Of a DNA stretch of 64,000 nt, positions 46,461-59,311 are shown in pieces. The stretch's first letter is position 1; every line of letters starts with the position of its first letter. The stretch spans positions 11,821,001 through 11,885,000 of the forward strand of contig NC_092570.1 of NCBI RefSeq assembly GCF_037975245.1. Reading direction: 5' to 3'. This DNA is from Apostichopus japonicus (taxonomy: Eukaryota; Echinodermata; Holothuroidea; Aspidochirotida; Stichopodidae). Below the pieces are notes generated by a model, which was given only the letters and a program-made list of their open reading frames with translations, ran no database searches and was not told the origin of the DNA. The translations under genes and the position numbers were made by a program.

Positions 46461-48270
46461 AGGAATGAAAAGCTTGAAAATTTAGAAAGACAAAGAAGGA
46501 CATTCCCATGAAGGCTACTCAGTGGCAACATTTCTGGCTTCATCATGACAATCCAAGCTAGTGTTACCTTACTTGAGAGTAAGCTGGCAGCACACCTTGA
46601 AAAGACCTGTTTTTCTCCTGGCTATCTAGTCTGAAACGTTTGTGAATAGAGAGTGCACAGTGACAAGTTTTGAGCTGGAGTTTAAACTTCAGTGAAGGAT
46701 GAGTAAAGGATAAGAGACTTACAACATACAAGGTGCTGTGACAGGATATGCTTTGGAATTGGCAACATCTTCTGACCAATGTTTTAGTATGTAGACATAT
46801 GAATATGACACTGCTAACCACAACGAAGACATAGCTCATGTGATAACAATCTTTGTGTTAACAAATTTCTTTGAACAGCTTAGAATTTTTTTTGTCTGTT
46901 TAAAGAGGTATTGGTTAGTTATGTCTCCAGGTAGTCATTACCTCAATATGAAAACTATCTATTGAGATGTTGTTGTGCTTAACGGGATGCCATTTGTCTT
47001 TGATGTTTCTTTGCAGCATTCAAATAGTTTATAATATGTTAAGAAAGTTCATTCAAATAGTCAATACGTTATCACAAATACAAGTTACCTTTGAGAGCAG
47101 GTATCAACCAAAAAAAAAGACCTTTTTGTGCAGATTTGATGAAATTTTGCTCCCAGGTACTTGTTGTACATATTCACTCAAGGTGCTGCTTTGCACTGCA
47201 GAACAACACTTCAGAAGCATGTGCAGTTCAGAGTTCAGACTGTATTGTTGCTCATTTACAGTACATCTCCTTTAATGCAATGTGAGTGTTTCTCAGTGGA
47301 ATTGCATTTCTTCATGTCTGAAACACACATGTGAATGTACTTAATTAGCTAAGTTGTAAGACGTATCCTATGTATATTCAGTATATCACCAATATTTGTA
47401 TCAAATCAAAGATGCATACTTATTTAGGCCTGGACAACTGCAGCCAATGCATATTGCTATGTCTTACTCCATGCTGGTGTATATAACAAAGAAACGATCT
47501 TTGTGTCTAATATGTATAAATATTGTTAGAACCAAGGTTATAATTAACCTTATGTCTAACATTAGGTCTATGTTCAAGTCAGCTGGCTTTCATGACGTTA
47601 GACCATCTGTCAAGGTAAAAGACAATGATTAGCCTTCACTCCAGTCCATCATACTGTAGGCTTCCTCAACGTTACAAACATGTAACAGGAAATGATTGTG
47701 TGCATATCTTTATGGCTGTTATCATATATAGTAATGTTACCTCTAGACCCAAGAGGCACAATATATATGTATCAATATGTCAGGAACTTTAAAATGGAAG
47801 GGATGTGGACCTTAGGTTGTTGAAGCTGACTCCCATGTTAGTGGTCCTCCCCCACCCCCCCCCAAAAAACATTAAAACTGTAGATGTGCAATAGAACATT
47901 ATCTGAGGCACTTTAAGGCTATAAATTAGGTCTACACTCAAGGTTGTTTAAATAACTACTTTCAATGTTTCCTGTATGGCTGAAAGGGAGAGGGTGGGCA
48001 CCCGTACACTCCACACCCCTGTATCACTGTCTGCTACGTTCAGCAGTAATATGCTGTTTTGAGAGTATTGAGAGTCAGCAGCATTATTGCTCTAGTTGTG
48101 CAAATGTTTCATGTCATAGTGCCTCTAGCATTTGAAACCTTTTACTTTCTTTCCTTTACATATTTTCCAGGTAGAATGTTAACAGTATTGACACTGAAAC
48201 GAATGTTGTCATTAGGTTATGTACAATAATTTAGATTAATTTGGGAAAAGCCTCCGTTATGGAAAATAAA
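46461..48270 (+). other. Probable 3' untranslated region of CLNS1A and flank
   Basis: No other ORF with coding character. The first convincing polyadenylation hexamer after the stop is AATAAA at 48265-48270; whether the transcript runs that far is not shown by sequence. Confidence 0.4.
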
Positions 48271-48546
48271 CATTGCAATGAAGAAGAAATCATTTAAAAT
48301 TGTTGCGTATGGGGCTTTATCATTTTCAGACTTACTCAGGTCTGCAGACTTGCATGTGAAGCACATTTAACTTGTGATATCTTCCAAATGGAACAGGATT
48401 TTTGCAGCTGTTTGGACAGAGGGTAAGTTATTCATCTCAGTTGTCTTTGCAACAAACCAATGATGATGGTTGTGTGTGTATCTTTAAGTACCGAGATTTA
48501 AATGGAAGAAAATGTTAACTCTGAAATTGGCCCGTGAGAACTATGT

Positions 48547-48587
48547 TATCTCATCTCCCTACATGTTATGTATAGGGAGATGAGATA
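48547..48587. repeat. Hairpin with 15-bp perfect arms
   Basis: TATCTCATCTCCCTA and TAGGGAGATGAGATA around an 11-base loop. Confidence 0.85.
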
Positions 48588-48639
48588 CTGTACTTAACCC
48601 CACATCAGAAATGTGAGTGTGTGTGCGTATGTGGGTGTG

Positions 48640-49300
48640 GGTGTGAGTGAGCAAAAAGTGCCTCCAACTTCTCCTAGACCGTAAGTCCAATCAAACTTAG
48701 TGGGTACTGGGTAGGTGCCTGACCATGTAAACTCGTGCCTGTGTGATTGAGGTCAGAGGTCAAGAAGCCTAAAAATTGTTTTTTAGCCACTTTCTGCATT
48801 TCAACATGAAGGAAAATGGCATTAAAACCTCACTACATGTAGAGAATGATGAGACAAACTTAAATATAGGACAGATTTAGGGTTGGGGTCAAAGGTCAAA
48901 TTGGCTTAAATTGTGTAAAAAAAGTGTTGCAAACTCCTAAACTGTAAGTCCAATCACGTTCAAACTTGGTGGGTAGGTGCCTCACCTTGAAAACTTGTAC
49001 CTGCGTGATTGGTGACATCATAGGTCAAATAACTTTTGGGCATTACCTGCTTGATAACATGTTGGAAAGATGCATTAAACCACAAGATTTTTAGAGAATA
49101 ATGGGAATTGTTTTTAAAATAGTACTAACATGGTTTTTAAGGGTGAAGGTCAATATAGGTCAAAGGTAAATTTGACCTAACTCACGAAAAATTAAAGTAT
49201 TTCTTAATAGGCAACTGAAGTACAAGAATCCTTTTTTTCCCTCTGAAAGTGAAAGCTCATTTGAAGCCAACAGAGGTTGAAGTATAAAAACCTTATATCA
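48640..49300. repeat. Diverged direct repeats with GGTCAAAGGTCA motifs
   Basis: Two diverged copies, about 270 bp apart, share GTAAGTCCAATCA, AAACTTGGTGGGTAGGTGCC and CGTGATTG, each followed by GGTCA-rich sequence. Related pieces are at 5880-6170, 40270-40440 and 49600-50220. Confidence 0.6.
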
Positions 49301-50220
49301 AAACAACATCAAATCTAACACTTGGATGAACATCCTACTTTGTATGTGGATCCACTGTATCAGAAATCCTATCAGTACTCCTACTTAGTCATCCTATAAG
49401 TACTCCTACAGCACACCTTGTGTGCACAGCTAACATTAGATGATTTTCTCAAGTATAGTCAATGCATGGCATCATAGTTAAACGTATTTGTAAATGACCT
49501 GAAAGGCTTTTGTAAGCAATTTGTAGGAATCAAAGTTAAAATTAACCAGAAAGCAAGGCAAAGTCTTAGTGATTCCTTGCCAAAAATTTTGTGAGCTATA
49601 CTTTGGCACTTGTTGTGTATATAAGGTTTTAAGACTTTTGGTCACTATTGAATTGAAGTGACCTTTGACCTCCACAAAATGCAATGGGTTTCTTTTGGAT
49701 ACTTACAATGTATGAAGTTCATGTATCAATTATTTTGGAAGATGCTTTCAAGCGTCACAGTATCTGGTTCTTTAACATTTCAACTCACACAGGAGTGTTA
49801 AACTAGACAATAACATGTCTCAAGAGTGGATAACATTGATAGTGGTAGTAAAATACTTGTTGAAATTTGAATTATTTGACCACTATCAAAATTGGAATAT
49901 TTTATTGAGCAATACTGATAACCTTTATGATTTTGAACTCTATGGACCTCAACCAGCCATTAACCTTCACAAAATGCAGCAGGGTCATCATGCTGAATAC
50001 CAAGTATGAAGTTCATCCAAGCATTCCTTTTTGCATTATCATGTTTACAAGGTTTTCCGACTTGACATCTGACCTTGAATGACCTTCACTGACAACAAAA
50101 GGGTTCTTGTGCGAAATATGGTGCAGCCACATATCAAGTAAGAAACTCATTTAAGCTCTGGGTTTTGAGCTTTCATGTTTGTTTTCAGTTGATCCTTAAT
50201 GACCCAACCTTCACAGAATA

Positions 50221-53200
50221 CTAGATATGTACACAGAATATAATGCATCTGCATGAAGTTTGTACACCAATACATAGATTAATCTAAAACATTACTATTG
50301 AGATGATCCAACAGTACTGTGCTGTGTTGCAAAGAGCTAATATCTCATTATTGTTGTTGGTTAGCAATATTTTACTAACTATAGCAAACTTTTTTATCTA
50401 CCTTATCATTGATTGATATAATAACCTCCTGGAAAAATGATTTCCAATGAGAAATGGTTCAGTAATCTTGTCAATTTTAGTTTGTATAAGCATGGGTGTA
50501 TAGGATGACCAATGGGATCTCTTCAGTCCAAGGGGAAGCTGTATTTGTGTCTATTCCTGGCAGAACACTTTCAGTTGATTTTGCTTGGGAACTCATGCAA
50601 TGTTGTAACCAATGTGGTTTAACACTCCCTATTTTCTATGCTTTTATTATACCGACAAACAGACCATAGACAAATTCATTCATTATTTGCATCTTTCTTT
50701 TTATTTTCTCCCTTTGCATTTCTCCACGGTTATTTTCAAGAAAGCTTACATCTTGCATAAACTATGCAAGCAGAGAGCAACTTTGTACAGAAAGCATATA
50801 TTGATGGGAAAACTGAAAGAAATGGTATCAAATTCAAGGTATAATGAAACTTCATAAAGCAGATATACATTAGGCAGTGATATTGCAAAACATAATGGAT
50901 GGTAAGCATTGTTAAGTTGTGGCCTATCTCCCATCATTAAATCATCCCACCCAGTCAACATCTTCCTGTATCTAAGCAACCCACCCACTTTCATAGTCAA
51001 CTTGTTGATGCCTTATCCCTTTCAACTCTTTCTTTCTACTTCATTCCAACCACAAATCACAAACCAATTAAATTGTCTATCCCTGATCCTATTTCAACCC
51101 ATCCAAGGTCTGCCCTATACTGCTCAGCTGACCCCAGATAATAGACTTAAGTGAAGTAATGGTTCATTCAACCTTGCCTACCCCATACCACATTTTTAGT
51201 GTGTGTACATCAATATGGATGTAGATGACCACAATGTGAACCATGTTTTACTGCTTTTTGTATGAATCAAGGGAAGTGGCAAATGAGGACAATCCTAGAC
51301 TAAAGTTGGTCACTTATTCTCACTATAACCACAGTATTTTTACTTTCACCATTAATTGTTGAAATACACATGAATCAGACATATCACAAAGAAAGGCTAA
51401 ACTTTCAAGTTAGAAGTAATCTCTAGAGAGATTTAGAGAAAGTTTTATAAGAATAAGAATAAAAAATAAACATATATTTACCATATTTATCAGTCACATC
51501 TGTCTATCTAGGGTCTGCCTTCCTCTCCAATAATCCCTCCTCAAAACATCCCATCCTTATACTCCTGATGGCTCCAATTTAAAATATTCCAGGATATTTA
51601 TTAAGTTATCAAATTAATTTGCAATATTTTATGATACAACTAGGGAGTATTCATTAATACTGAAAACCACATTATTCAACATAGCATTAACTGCCAAAAT
51701 CAACTTTGAGGTTTGTGCTAGCTTGTACATCATCATGAAAACAATTTTTCTGTCCTCTGATCAAATGCCTCTTGTTTCTCAATTTTTTGAGCAAATCTCT
51801 TCAACCACTTTTACTTTTTCACCTACCTCATTAAATATTATTTTGTTACTATTCTAGGTTATTTTCAACAAGCCATGCTTTTGCTCAAAACAAGTATTTG
51901 ATGAAAACACCACAGCTGAAGTGGTGACATAAATGAAATCCAAAGCAAGAATACAATACCCTATTCCCAGTCACATCTGCCAAGCTTCACCAGAGCTTGA
52001 ACCAACCATAAACGAAAATGTTTATTGGTTCTGATCCCCAAGAGATGCATAGTGTGGTAAGCCATAAATGTTAATATTCATGAACTTGTGCACACAAACA
52101 TGAAGAGGGATTATGTATTGACTAATGTGGCAAAATACAAAGGAATGTACCAGGAATCAGATACCATGTTGACAAGGTCTATTTAGTGATATAGTATAAT
52201 AACAAATACATGCATGAATATTAATGAGGTCAAATTTTATGATCTTGTCAGCATGTATTACATAGTAGTATCCAAGTATATGTATAAAGCAAATTAGACA
52301 TACATTCAGAGATATCTGAGAAATTAAGAACTTTATATTCACTGATTAATATTGATGATATGCATACAAAAAACAACACAGTTGATTGTATGAATGCAGT
52401 GTGACAAAACTAATATGCCAAGGATGAACACCATGGAACATGTGGTTCTTGTCTTATGCTTACAAGCCATTTGTTACAATTTAATGAATATTTATGATAT
52501 AAAGTTGGAGATGTTATGAACATGTACTAACATCGCCATACCAGTATAAACCAAATTTCACGTTAAGCCCGCCCATTGAATAATAACCATGGTATTGGAA
52601 CCAAAACAATCTACCCATCATGGGGCATCTACTTACCATGTAAGTCATTAAGTCAACTTGTGTTGTTGAGATATCGTGTTTACAAGCTGGTTTTGACGAT
52701 TTCCCATTAATCCCTCCCACTCATGAATACTAATGAGGGGAAGAATTGTTGTTGAAAAGAACATATACTTACTATATAGTTACATCACCATACCAAGTAT
52801 GCACAAAATCGAACATACGGTTGAAGAGATATTGAAATTAAGCCCCGCCCACTCATTAATAGTCATGAGATGGGAACCAAAAAGAATAGGGCATAGTAAC
52901 ACATCATGTAACACATCACCTACCACATAAGACATTGATTCAACTTGTGGATGTGGAGATATCATGTTTACAAGCTAACAGTCACATACACACATGCCAG
53001 CATGCAAAGGTTACTGAGCCTTAAATATTGTAACCAAAATGGAGTATTTCTCAGTTGTTATAATAAACAAGTATTGAATGAAAGTGTCTTGGTCTCACTA
53101 CATTCAACATTTCTTCAGGAAAATTAAAAAGATACCAAAAAGATAGTGTAAATAATATGCATTGAATTTGAAAATATGGCACGTAAAAGTAACAAAAAGA

Positions 53201-55611
53201 AGAAAAGCTGTAAAGGGTGTTGGTGAATACAATAGCAAGTTGCTTAAAAAGTGTGGAAGAACTGAAATATATAGGAAATTAAATAAGCATACAGATGGTT
53301 CATATCAATATAATAAGCATACAGATGGTTCATATCAATATAATAAGCATACAGATGGTTCATATCAATATAATAAGCATACAGATGGTTCATATCAATA
53401 TAATCTTACATTAAAATATGTTGACCATTTCATACATACTGTCATTCTTATCTTTACAACTGTCACCGTATTATAGAACCAGTGGTGGTACTACAATGAT
53501 TTACCTGCCTCCCCACATCTTCATCAATTTTGAGAAACTAACCACAGCAAAAGTGTCTTTGCTTAAACCTACACACATAAATGCCAATTGCTTGAATAAA
53601 ATATATGTTTAAGAGAACTTATTTTTCTGGTATTAAGCAACATGAACATGGTAATCTTATGTAACAAAAACAAGGCTTTCTTGTACCAATTTTGTAAGAT
53701 ACAATTAGTTTTTGTTTGTCTTAGCAATTAATTACAAATGAGCATTTCAACTCTGTAGCTGAACCTTTTAAGCTGTAGATAATGGTCCTTGTATTGGTAT
53801 TAGTAATATATGTGCTTCTAGTGGAACATTTGTAGATAGTATAGAATTGTTTACAAATTACGATCTCAAGGTGTTCACAATTTAATCAAGTTTGTCGATG
53901 CTATTGGTCCCAAATGCTAAATTCAACCATCCTTTTACAGTAATTTTATTCTTCACTGGAGAAGTAGGAGAGGGGGTACAAAGGCCTCAAACATGTCTGA
54001 AAATGCCAAAAGACATGTTGGGTTTTAGAGGTTCATTGGAATTCAAAATCTTTATTTATTGCAGGGGATGTAAAAGGGGAGAAATAGGGGATGGGAGGGC
54101 GGGTTATGAGGGTAAAAGCTATCACTAATTAATATTCATCATGCATATCTGTGATGCGACAAATAAAATAAATGTGATAGCACAATTTATCCACATCTGA
54201 TCAACTCACAATAGAAAGTCTACACAGTTCAGTTTATGAATTTTCAAGTGAAACTAACCTGCAACAAAACGCTCTGATGCAGTACATGGTGGATGAAAGT
54301 TAGATCCTAGTTCCTAACCAGTTACCATCTCTATCTGAAGAGCTCACTCCAGAAAGTATACTAATGAACAACTCCAAACAAGGTTCAAATTCATAAGCAA
54401 AATGAGAAAGAAACGTTACCATCTGATCCAAAAACTGTGAATTGATAACAAACATGTTTCTACAAAATCTGAGCCTATTAAACTGCTCTCCCATCTTCTT
54501 TCATCTGATCTGATTTGACTCACAGCTGAAATTTCAAATATAATGACACTTTACCTCTTCATTCAAATATAATCTTTATGTTAATTGTTCAACCTAAATG
54601 GAAGATCTATCAAAGATACAAATCAAATTTAACAAAATACTTTGTCTTTATTTCTCCACCTCTCTAATTACTCACAGATGATATTACAATAAAAAATTAT
54701 CCATCACAAATTACATCAAAATAGTTAGCTGCAAACGCGGTTGATCAACGTAATTACCCATATTAAATGTTCCCTCAAGCAGCTGTCAATATAAAAATAA
54801 AGTGCACAACTACAAATAAAATCATTTCTTATATCTCTTCCAGAAATGTGCAATTTCTCAGACATACATATAATGTAAAAACATTTTTAAATATCTACAT
54901 TAAACCTGGGATCAAATGTTCCCTTAGATAATTGCTTTGATACATTACTTTACATACATTACATGAGATACAATTCAAAATCAAAATTCCACAACTTTTC
55001 TACATTTTATTGTTTGTCCTTTCTTCACTTCATGTTTGATCAACATGGTAATTGAACATGGTGATTAAACAAAAATTTTTAAATATTTCTAGCATACTTG
55101 TGATTGAAAAATATCTTTAATCCACGTATGTTATGTTAAACAGAAAGTCACTCTCTCTAATAAACTTACTCCAGGATTTTATTTTAGTAACTAGATATCT
55201 ATTTTTTCCTGTGATGGAACTGACAGACACAGTGTTTTATCTGGTGATAAGATATTGTTTGACAGTGCAAAACAAAGAAGTCAATTTGATTCAATAGTGA
55301 AGAATTAATGTGTGCCTGTCATGTTGGTCAATAGAACCCCACCTGGGCATAGATCCTAACTCCTCCAGATGGGAGAACAGGTGATTGCTATTGATCACTT
55401 TCAAAGAGACCAAAATGTCATGCAAACTGGGAAGAACTTAAATCCACCTCACCCCACTAAATCATGAAGGAATTACTCTTGTGAGATGTAAAGTTATTAA
55501 TTTTGACTTATATTGCATAAATTCAAATACTAAATTTATGACACCAGAGTGTTTGCTCACTTGTGTGGTGAATAATATAGCTATGCTGTATATTTTGTTG
55601 ATTGTTGTAAT
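50221..55611. other. Long intergenic stretch
   Basis: No supported gene. 52490-52975 holds two diverged copies, about 250 bp apart, of a repeat (CACCATACCA, TTAAGCCCCGCCCACTCATT, GAGATATCATGTTTACAAGC), with a weaker third piece near 52190. Short ORFs across it look like chance. Confidence 0.55.
53284..53403. repeat. 30-bp minisatellite, 4 identical copies
   Basis: TAAGCATACAGATGGTTCAT plus ATCAATATAA is repeated four times without a change; being 30 bp it keeps a frame, but the surrounding ORF has no other sign of coding. Confidence 0.97.
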
Positions 55612-56900
55612 CAGTGGCGTAGCCAGGATTTTTTCAGTGGGGGGGGCGCTGGGGGGGATTGACCATTTCCTGGGATGGCTTCTTGTTACTATCTAAGCAG
55701 AACGCCACCATGAGTTGGCGCGCAGCGCACCAAAATTTTTAGCTAAAAAGGCCTCCTAGATCGTCGGAAATGGCACTTCCCAAGCCTTGTAAGCAGGGGT
55801 GTCAATCCGATTTGAAACATGGGGGGGGGGGACGTAATCGATTCGAGTATTCCGGCCACAAGTACTATCTAAGCGGAGCGCCACCATCGGTTGGCGTGCA
55901 GCGTACTAAGAAAATTTCAGATTTTAATATCTGCCAGATCGCTGGAGATGGCACTTGCCAGGCTGGATAGCAGCCATCTAGTTGCGTGATTTCGGGAGAA
56001 AATTACAAATTCGTCACTCAGGAAATCTGCAATAAAGTTCATGCGGCCTTAAGTTTTGGTGGATTATTTCTGTTATTAGTGATTCCAATTGATATCAACA
56101 TTAGAACCCAGTGCAAGTTGACAAATGATGCAGCAAACTGGAAACCCCAGCCCCATTTTGCCCTATGTTTCAGGATAGAAATACCCCTCATTTGTTCAAA
56201 CCCATAGCAACTAACAATCTGTGAATACATTTACTTCAAAATGGGCACATGATATTGCACCAAGTCGGTCAAGGAATGACCCCAGGGCCTCAGATGTAGG
56301 CCTATAGGAACGATGCCCCAAAATGTCCCCGGACATACTATAGGCGAAGGAAGCTATCCGCTGCAACTGCATGTGAGTTTCTGGACTTGAAGTCCTCGGA
56401 GTCATACCACAAAATTGTGAGTTTGACACCGGCATTGACATTTTTCGACAAATCTGCAAATTGCGCGTGGAAAATAAGGCAAGATTGACTGGGCTTTCAG
56501 CCAAGTAACATACTGAATGACCGAACTATATGTCAAACTGACATTATCAAAGATTGCATTTTAAACATTATTAGGGTGATAGACTGATTCTCAGCGATAG
56601 TATTGTCTCCTTTCTTGAAAATTTGGTTTTTAGCGGTTTTAAGAGCATCAGGGTACGTCCCAGAAGTGAAAATGTCACGTCCGGTTTTTCAGCAACTATA
56701 GCCTACTGCCGGTCCGTGGTCGAAGGGTCGTTCATGAGTGGTCATTATGGAGATTCGAAACCATTGAGACCAATGATATATTTTTCGCACATGTAATTTT
56801 TTTTTTCGACACCCAAAATCCCATTGGGGGGCGACTGGTGGCGCGACAAGCTTTCATGGGGGACTGTCGCCCCCCACACCCCCCCTTGGCTAAGCCACTG
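55612..56900. mobile_element. hAT-type element with 8-bp target duplication, 1.29 kb, with nested core copy
   Basis: Left terminus CAGTGGCGTAGCCAGG and right terminus CTTGGCTAAGCCACTG are inverted. Flanks are GTTGTAAT (55604-55611) and GCTGTAAT (56901-56908), an 8-bp duplication with one change. Two core copies lie inside (55684-55795 and 55864-55966); the second may be a nested insertion starting near CAGGGGTGTCAATCCGA (about 55794). G and C runs lie near both ends. No transposase is recognised. Confidence 0.75.
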
Positions 56901-58570
56901 GCTGTAATGGTAGTGTCCAAGTTTATTCAGGTGACCCCACCCCCATTGCTGTGATGGTACAAGATTAGTTGTTTTTGGCTGTATAGATGTAGTAGCTGTG
57001 GTCAGTCATGATTATTACAATGTCATCTTTCATGATTTGACTGTTTGTGTCATTTTTGCATATTGAGAGAGAGAAAGCAGTAGAAGAGTTTATTTTACAA
57101 TAATGTTTCAGTTGATTTCCAATCCGTAAAATACTCTTGTAGCATTGACTCGCCTCAAAGAATTGTCATCCACTTGACCCCATCACTTCACAAAGATACT
57201 TTGCTAAACCATTGCCGTTGATTTTCTTTAGGCCAACACCTATAGTATGACTTAACATATTGTGTTATATTTGAATCCTAACTTGACTTGAAATAAATTA
57301 GATGACCCTTGACTTGAGACAATTGACTTGTGACTTGACAAACTATGACTTGGTGACAACACTAGAAATGTGTGGACAGACAATTCATAAACAGCATTGA
57401 TGGAATGACCACACAGGTACTAAAGAGTTGATATCTCTGGGTTTAAGCAGCAAACTAACTGAATTCATACCAATGTTGCTAATGTTGCCATCTCAATAGA
57501 CCTCTGCTATTATCAGTTCCCAAAACAACTCCATTCCCTGGATTTTCCCTAAATCAAGTACAGTAAACACTTAGCACATAAGAGTGCTTGATAGAATTTG
57601 CAGACCATTGTTGTTTAAGTTGATGGTTTGGGAATATCGATTTATGCAACTGTTTCACTCCTATGTCCCCCAACGTTACTCTAGGAGGTCTCTGGTCAAG
57701 CTTATACTTGATTTGACCCGATGAATTTCATGCTAACATGTAACAGTAACTATACAAAGCTTTACATATTATGACTGCCACTTAAAGAGCATATTATCAA
57801 TGAAGATTGGAAGACAAGCAATATTCTTGAGTATCCATCTTTGAGTTTCAGTTTTTTTGTATTCAATGAATATTTCAAATGATTAGCGATATCAAATATG
57901 TGTGACTGTACATGGCGGGTATGTGTATCTTTAGGTATGGTCAGTAACAATACTTTGCAGATATCAAAAGAAACTAAGAGAGAACTGTTTTAAACATAGT
58001 TTTCCAAATTATAGCTTTAAATATGTTCCCAAAGCAGCTGTTTGTGTTTGGTCCCTAACTTCCCCAATCCTGCCAAGTACTACTCAGGAACCTACTACAT
58101 TTTAGATGTTAACTAAGATGTTATTGCCATACCTTGTTGCTAATTAGTAGTATTGATGGTATGAAGTGGTATTGATGATATATAAATAGTAAATAAGGAA
58201 TATTTCATTTCTTCCTTATTAACTGAAATGAAACTTGGCTAGTTTAGCAGGTGAACTGCAGTCTAATGAAAGTTAAGTATTTGTGTAACATCAAACGTTA
58301 CCACACTCAAAGCAGCAACTGCATTGAAGCAAATGATATATATCCCACCTCCTGAAAACTTGGTAGAGTTTGATCATCCTCTGACCACTAACAGGTGAGG
58401 ACAGTGTAAAATTATCTTTAGTACATCTATCATGATTCATCTCTTTATTTCCTGATTCCAACTTCTTTGTTTAAACTTTAAGGAAACGTTTGATATAAAT
58501 ATCCACAAAAATCAAAGCACCCAAACTTCAAAAAAAATTTTACTGGCAAAACAATTTTATGCATGTGATG
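56901..58570. other. Non-coding intergenic stretch
   Basis: No gene or repeat family recognised. Confidence 0.55.
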
Positions 58571-58660
58571 GTTGTATCTTACTAAAAATAGACTGCTGTG
58601 TACTGTTTCAAATGACATGATACTTTCATGCTTGATTGATTATTTCAGAATACCAAACAA

Positions 58661-58804
58661 ACCATTTATCATAGACAAACCATGTATCATAGACAAACCA
58701 TGTATCATAGACAAACCATGTATCATAGACAAACCATGTATCATAGACAAACCATGTATCATAAACAAACCATGTATCATAGACAAACCATGTATCATAG
58801 ACAA
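58661..58804. repeat. 18-bp minisatellite, 8 copies
   Basis: ACCATGTATCATAGACAA repeated eight times with only two single-base variants (first and sixth units). Confidence 0.97.
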
Positions 58805-58990
58805 AGTAGATCCAATAAGCATTATTATTTATATTAATTTATACAACACAAGACCATGGACTGGTTATAGTGTCTTTATCATTAAAAGCACCATCAATTC
58901 TCCCAGCTAAATTCTGTTTGGAGTGGAAACCATCAAGAGCACTACAATAATAACTAATTTTAGTTTTCTGCACTTACCTACTAACCTCTT

Positions 58991-59303
58991 CAGGCGCGTA
59001 GCCAAGGGGGGGGGGCAAAGGGGGCAGCCGCCCCCCCTTGAGCATATTTAAAAAAAATTTTTTTAATGATTTTTATGATATTGCTAGTAATTTCAAAAGA
59101 AAAAATGCTAAGATGCAACTTACAAGGCCTGGGAAGTGCCATTTCCAGCGATCAGGGAGGCATTTTCGGCCAAAATTTTCTTGTACGCTTCGGGCCAACC
59201 GTGGTGGCGCTACGCTTAGATAGTTTGCAATGCCGAATCTATGGCTCTGATAGTTTGCCTACATTTTCGCCCCTCCCTTGGCAAATTCCTGGCTATGCGC
59301 CTG
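58991..59303. mobile_element. Complete hAT-type MITE, 313 bp, with 8-bp target duplication
   Basis: AACCTCTT flanks both ends (58983-58990 and 59304-59311). The termini CAGGCGCGTAGCCAAGG and, reversed, CAGGCGCATAGCCAGGA are inverted. The interior carries the family core in reverse orientation (GGCCTGGGAAGTGCCATTTC, TGGTGGCGCTACGCTTAGAT, CGCCCCTCCCTTGGC). An 8-bp duplication with CAG-starting termini points to the hAT superfamily. This copy is the reference for the fragments at 2341, 20190, 21450, 24810, 28627 and 55684. Confidence 0.92.
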
Positions 59304-59311
59304 AACCTCTT

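Noticed and set aside
53162-53476. ORF with four NKHTDGSYQY repeats
   Set aside because: A 30-bp minisatellite keeps a frame; flanks look non-coding.
58572-58910. ORFs with KPCIID or GLSMIH repeats
   Set aside because: 18-bp minisatellite in frame on both strands; no coding flank.
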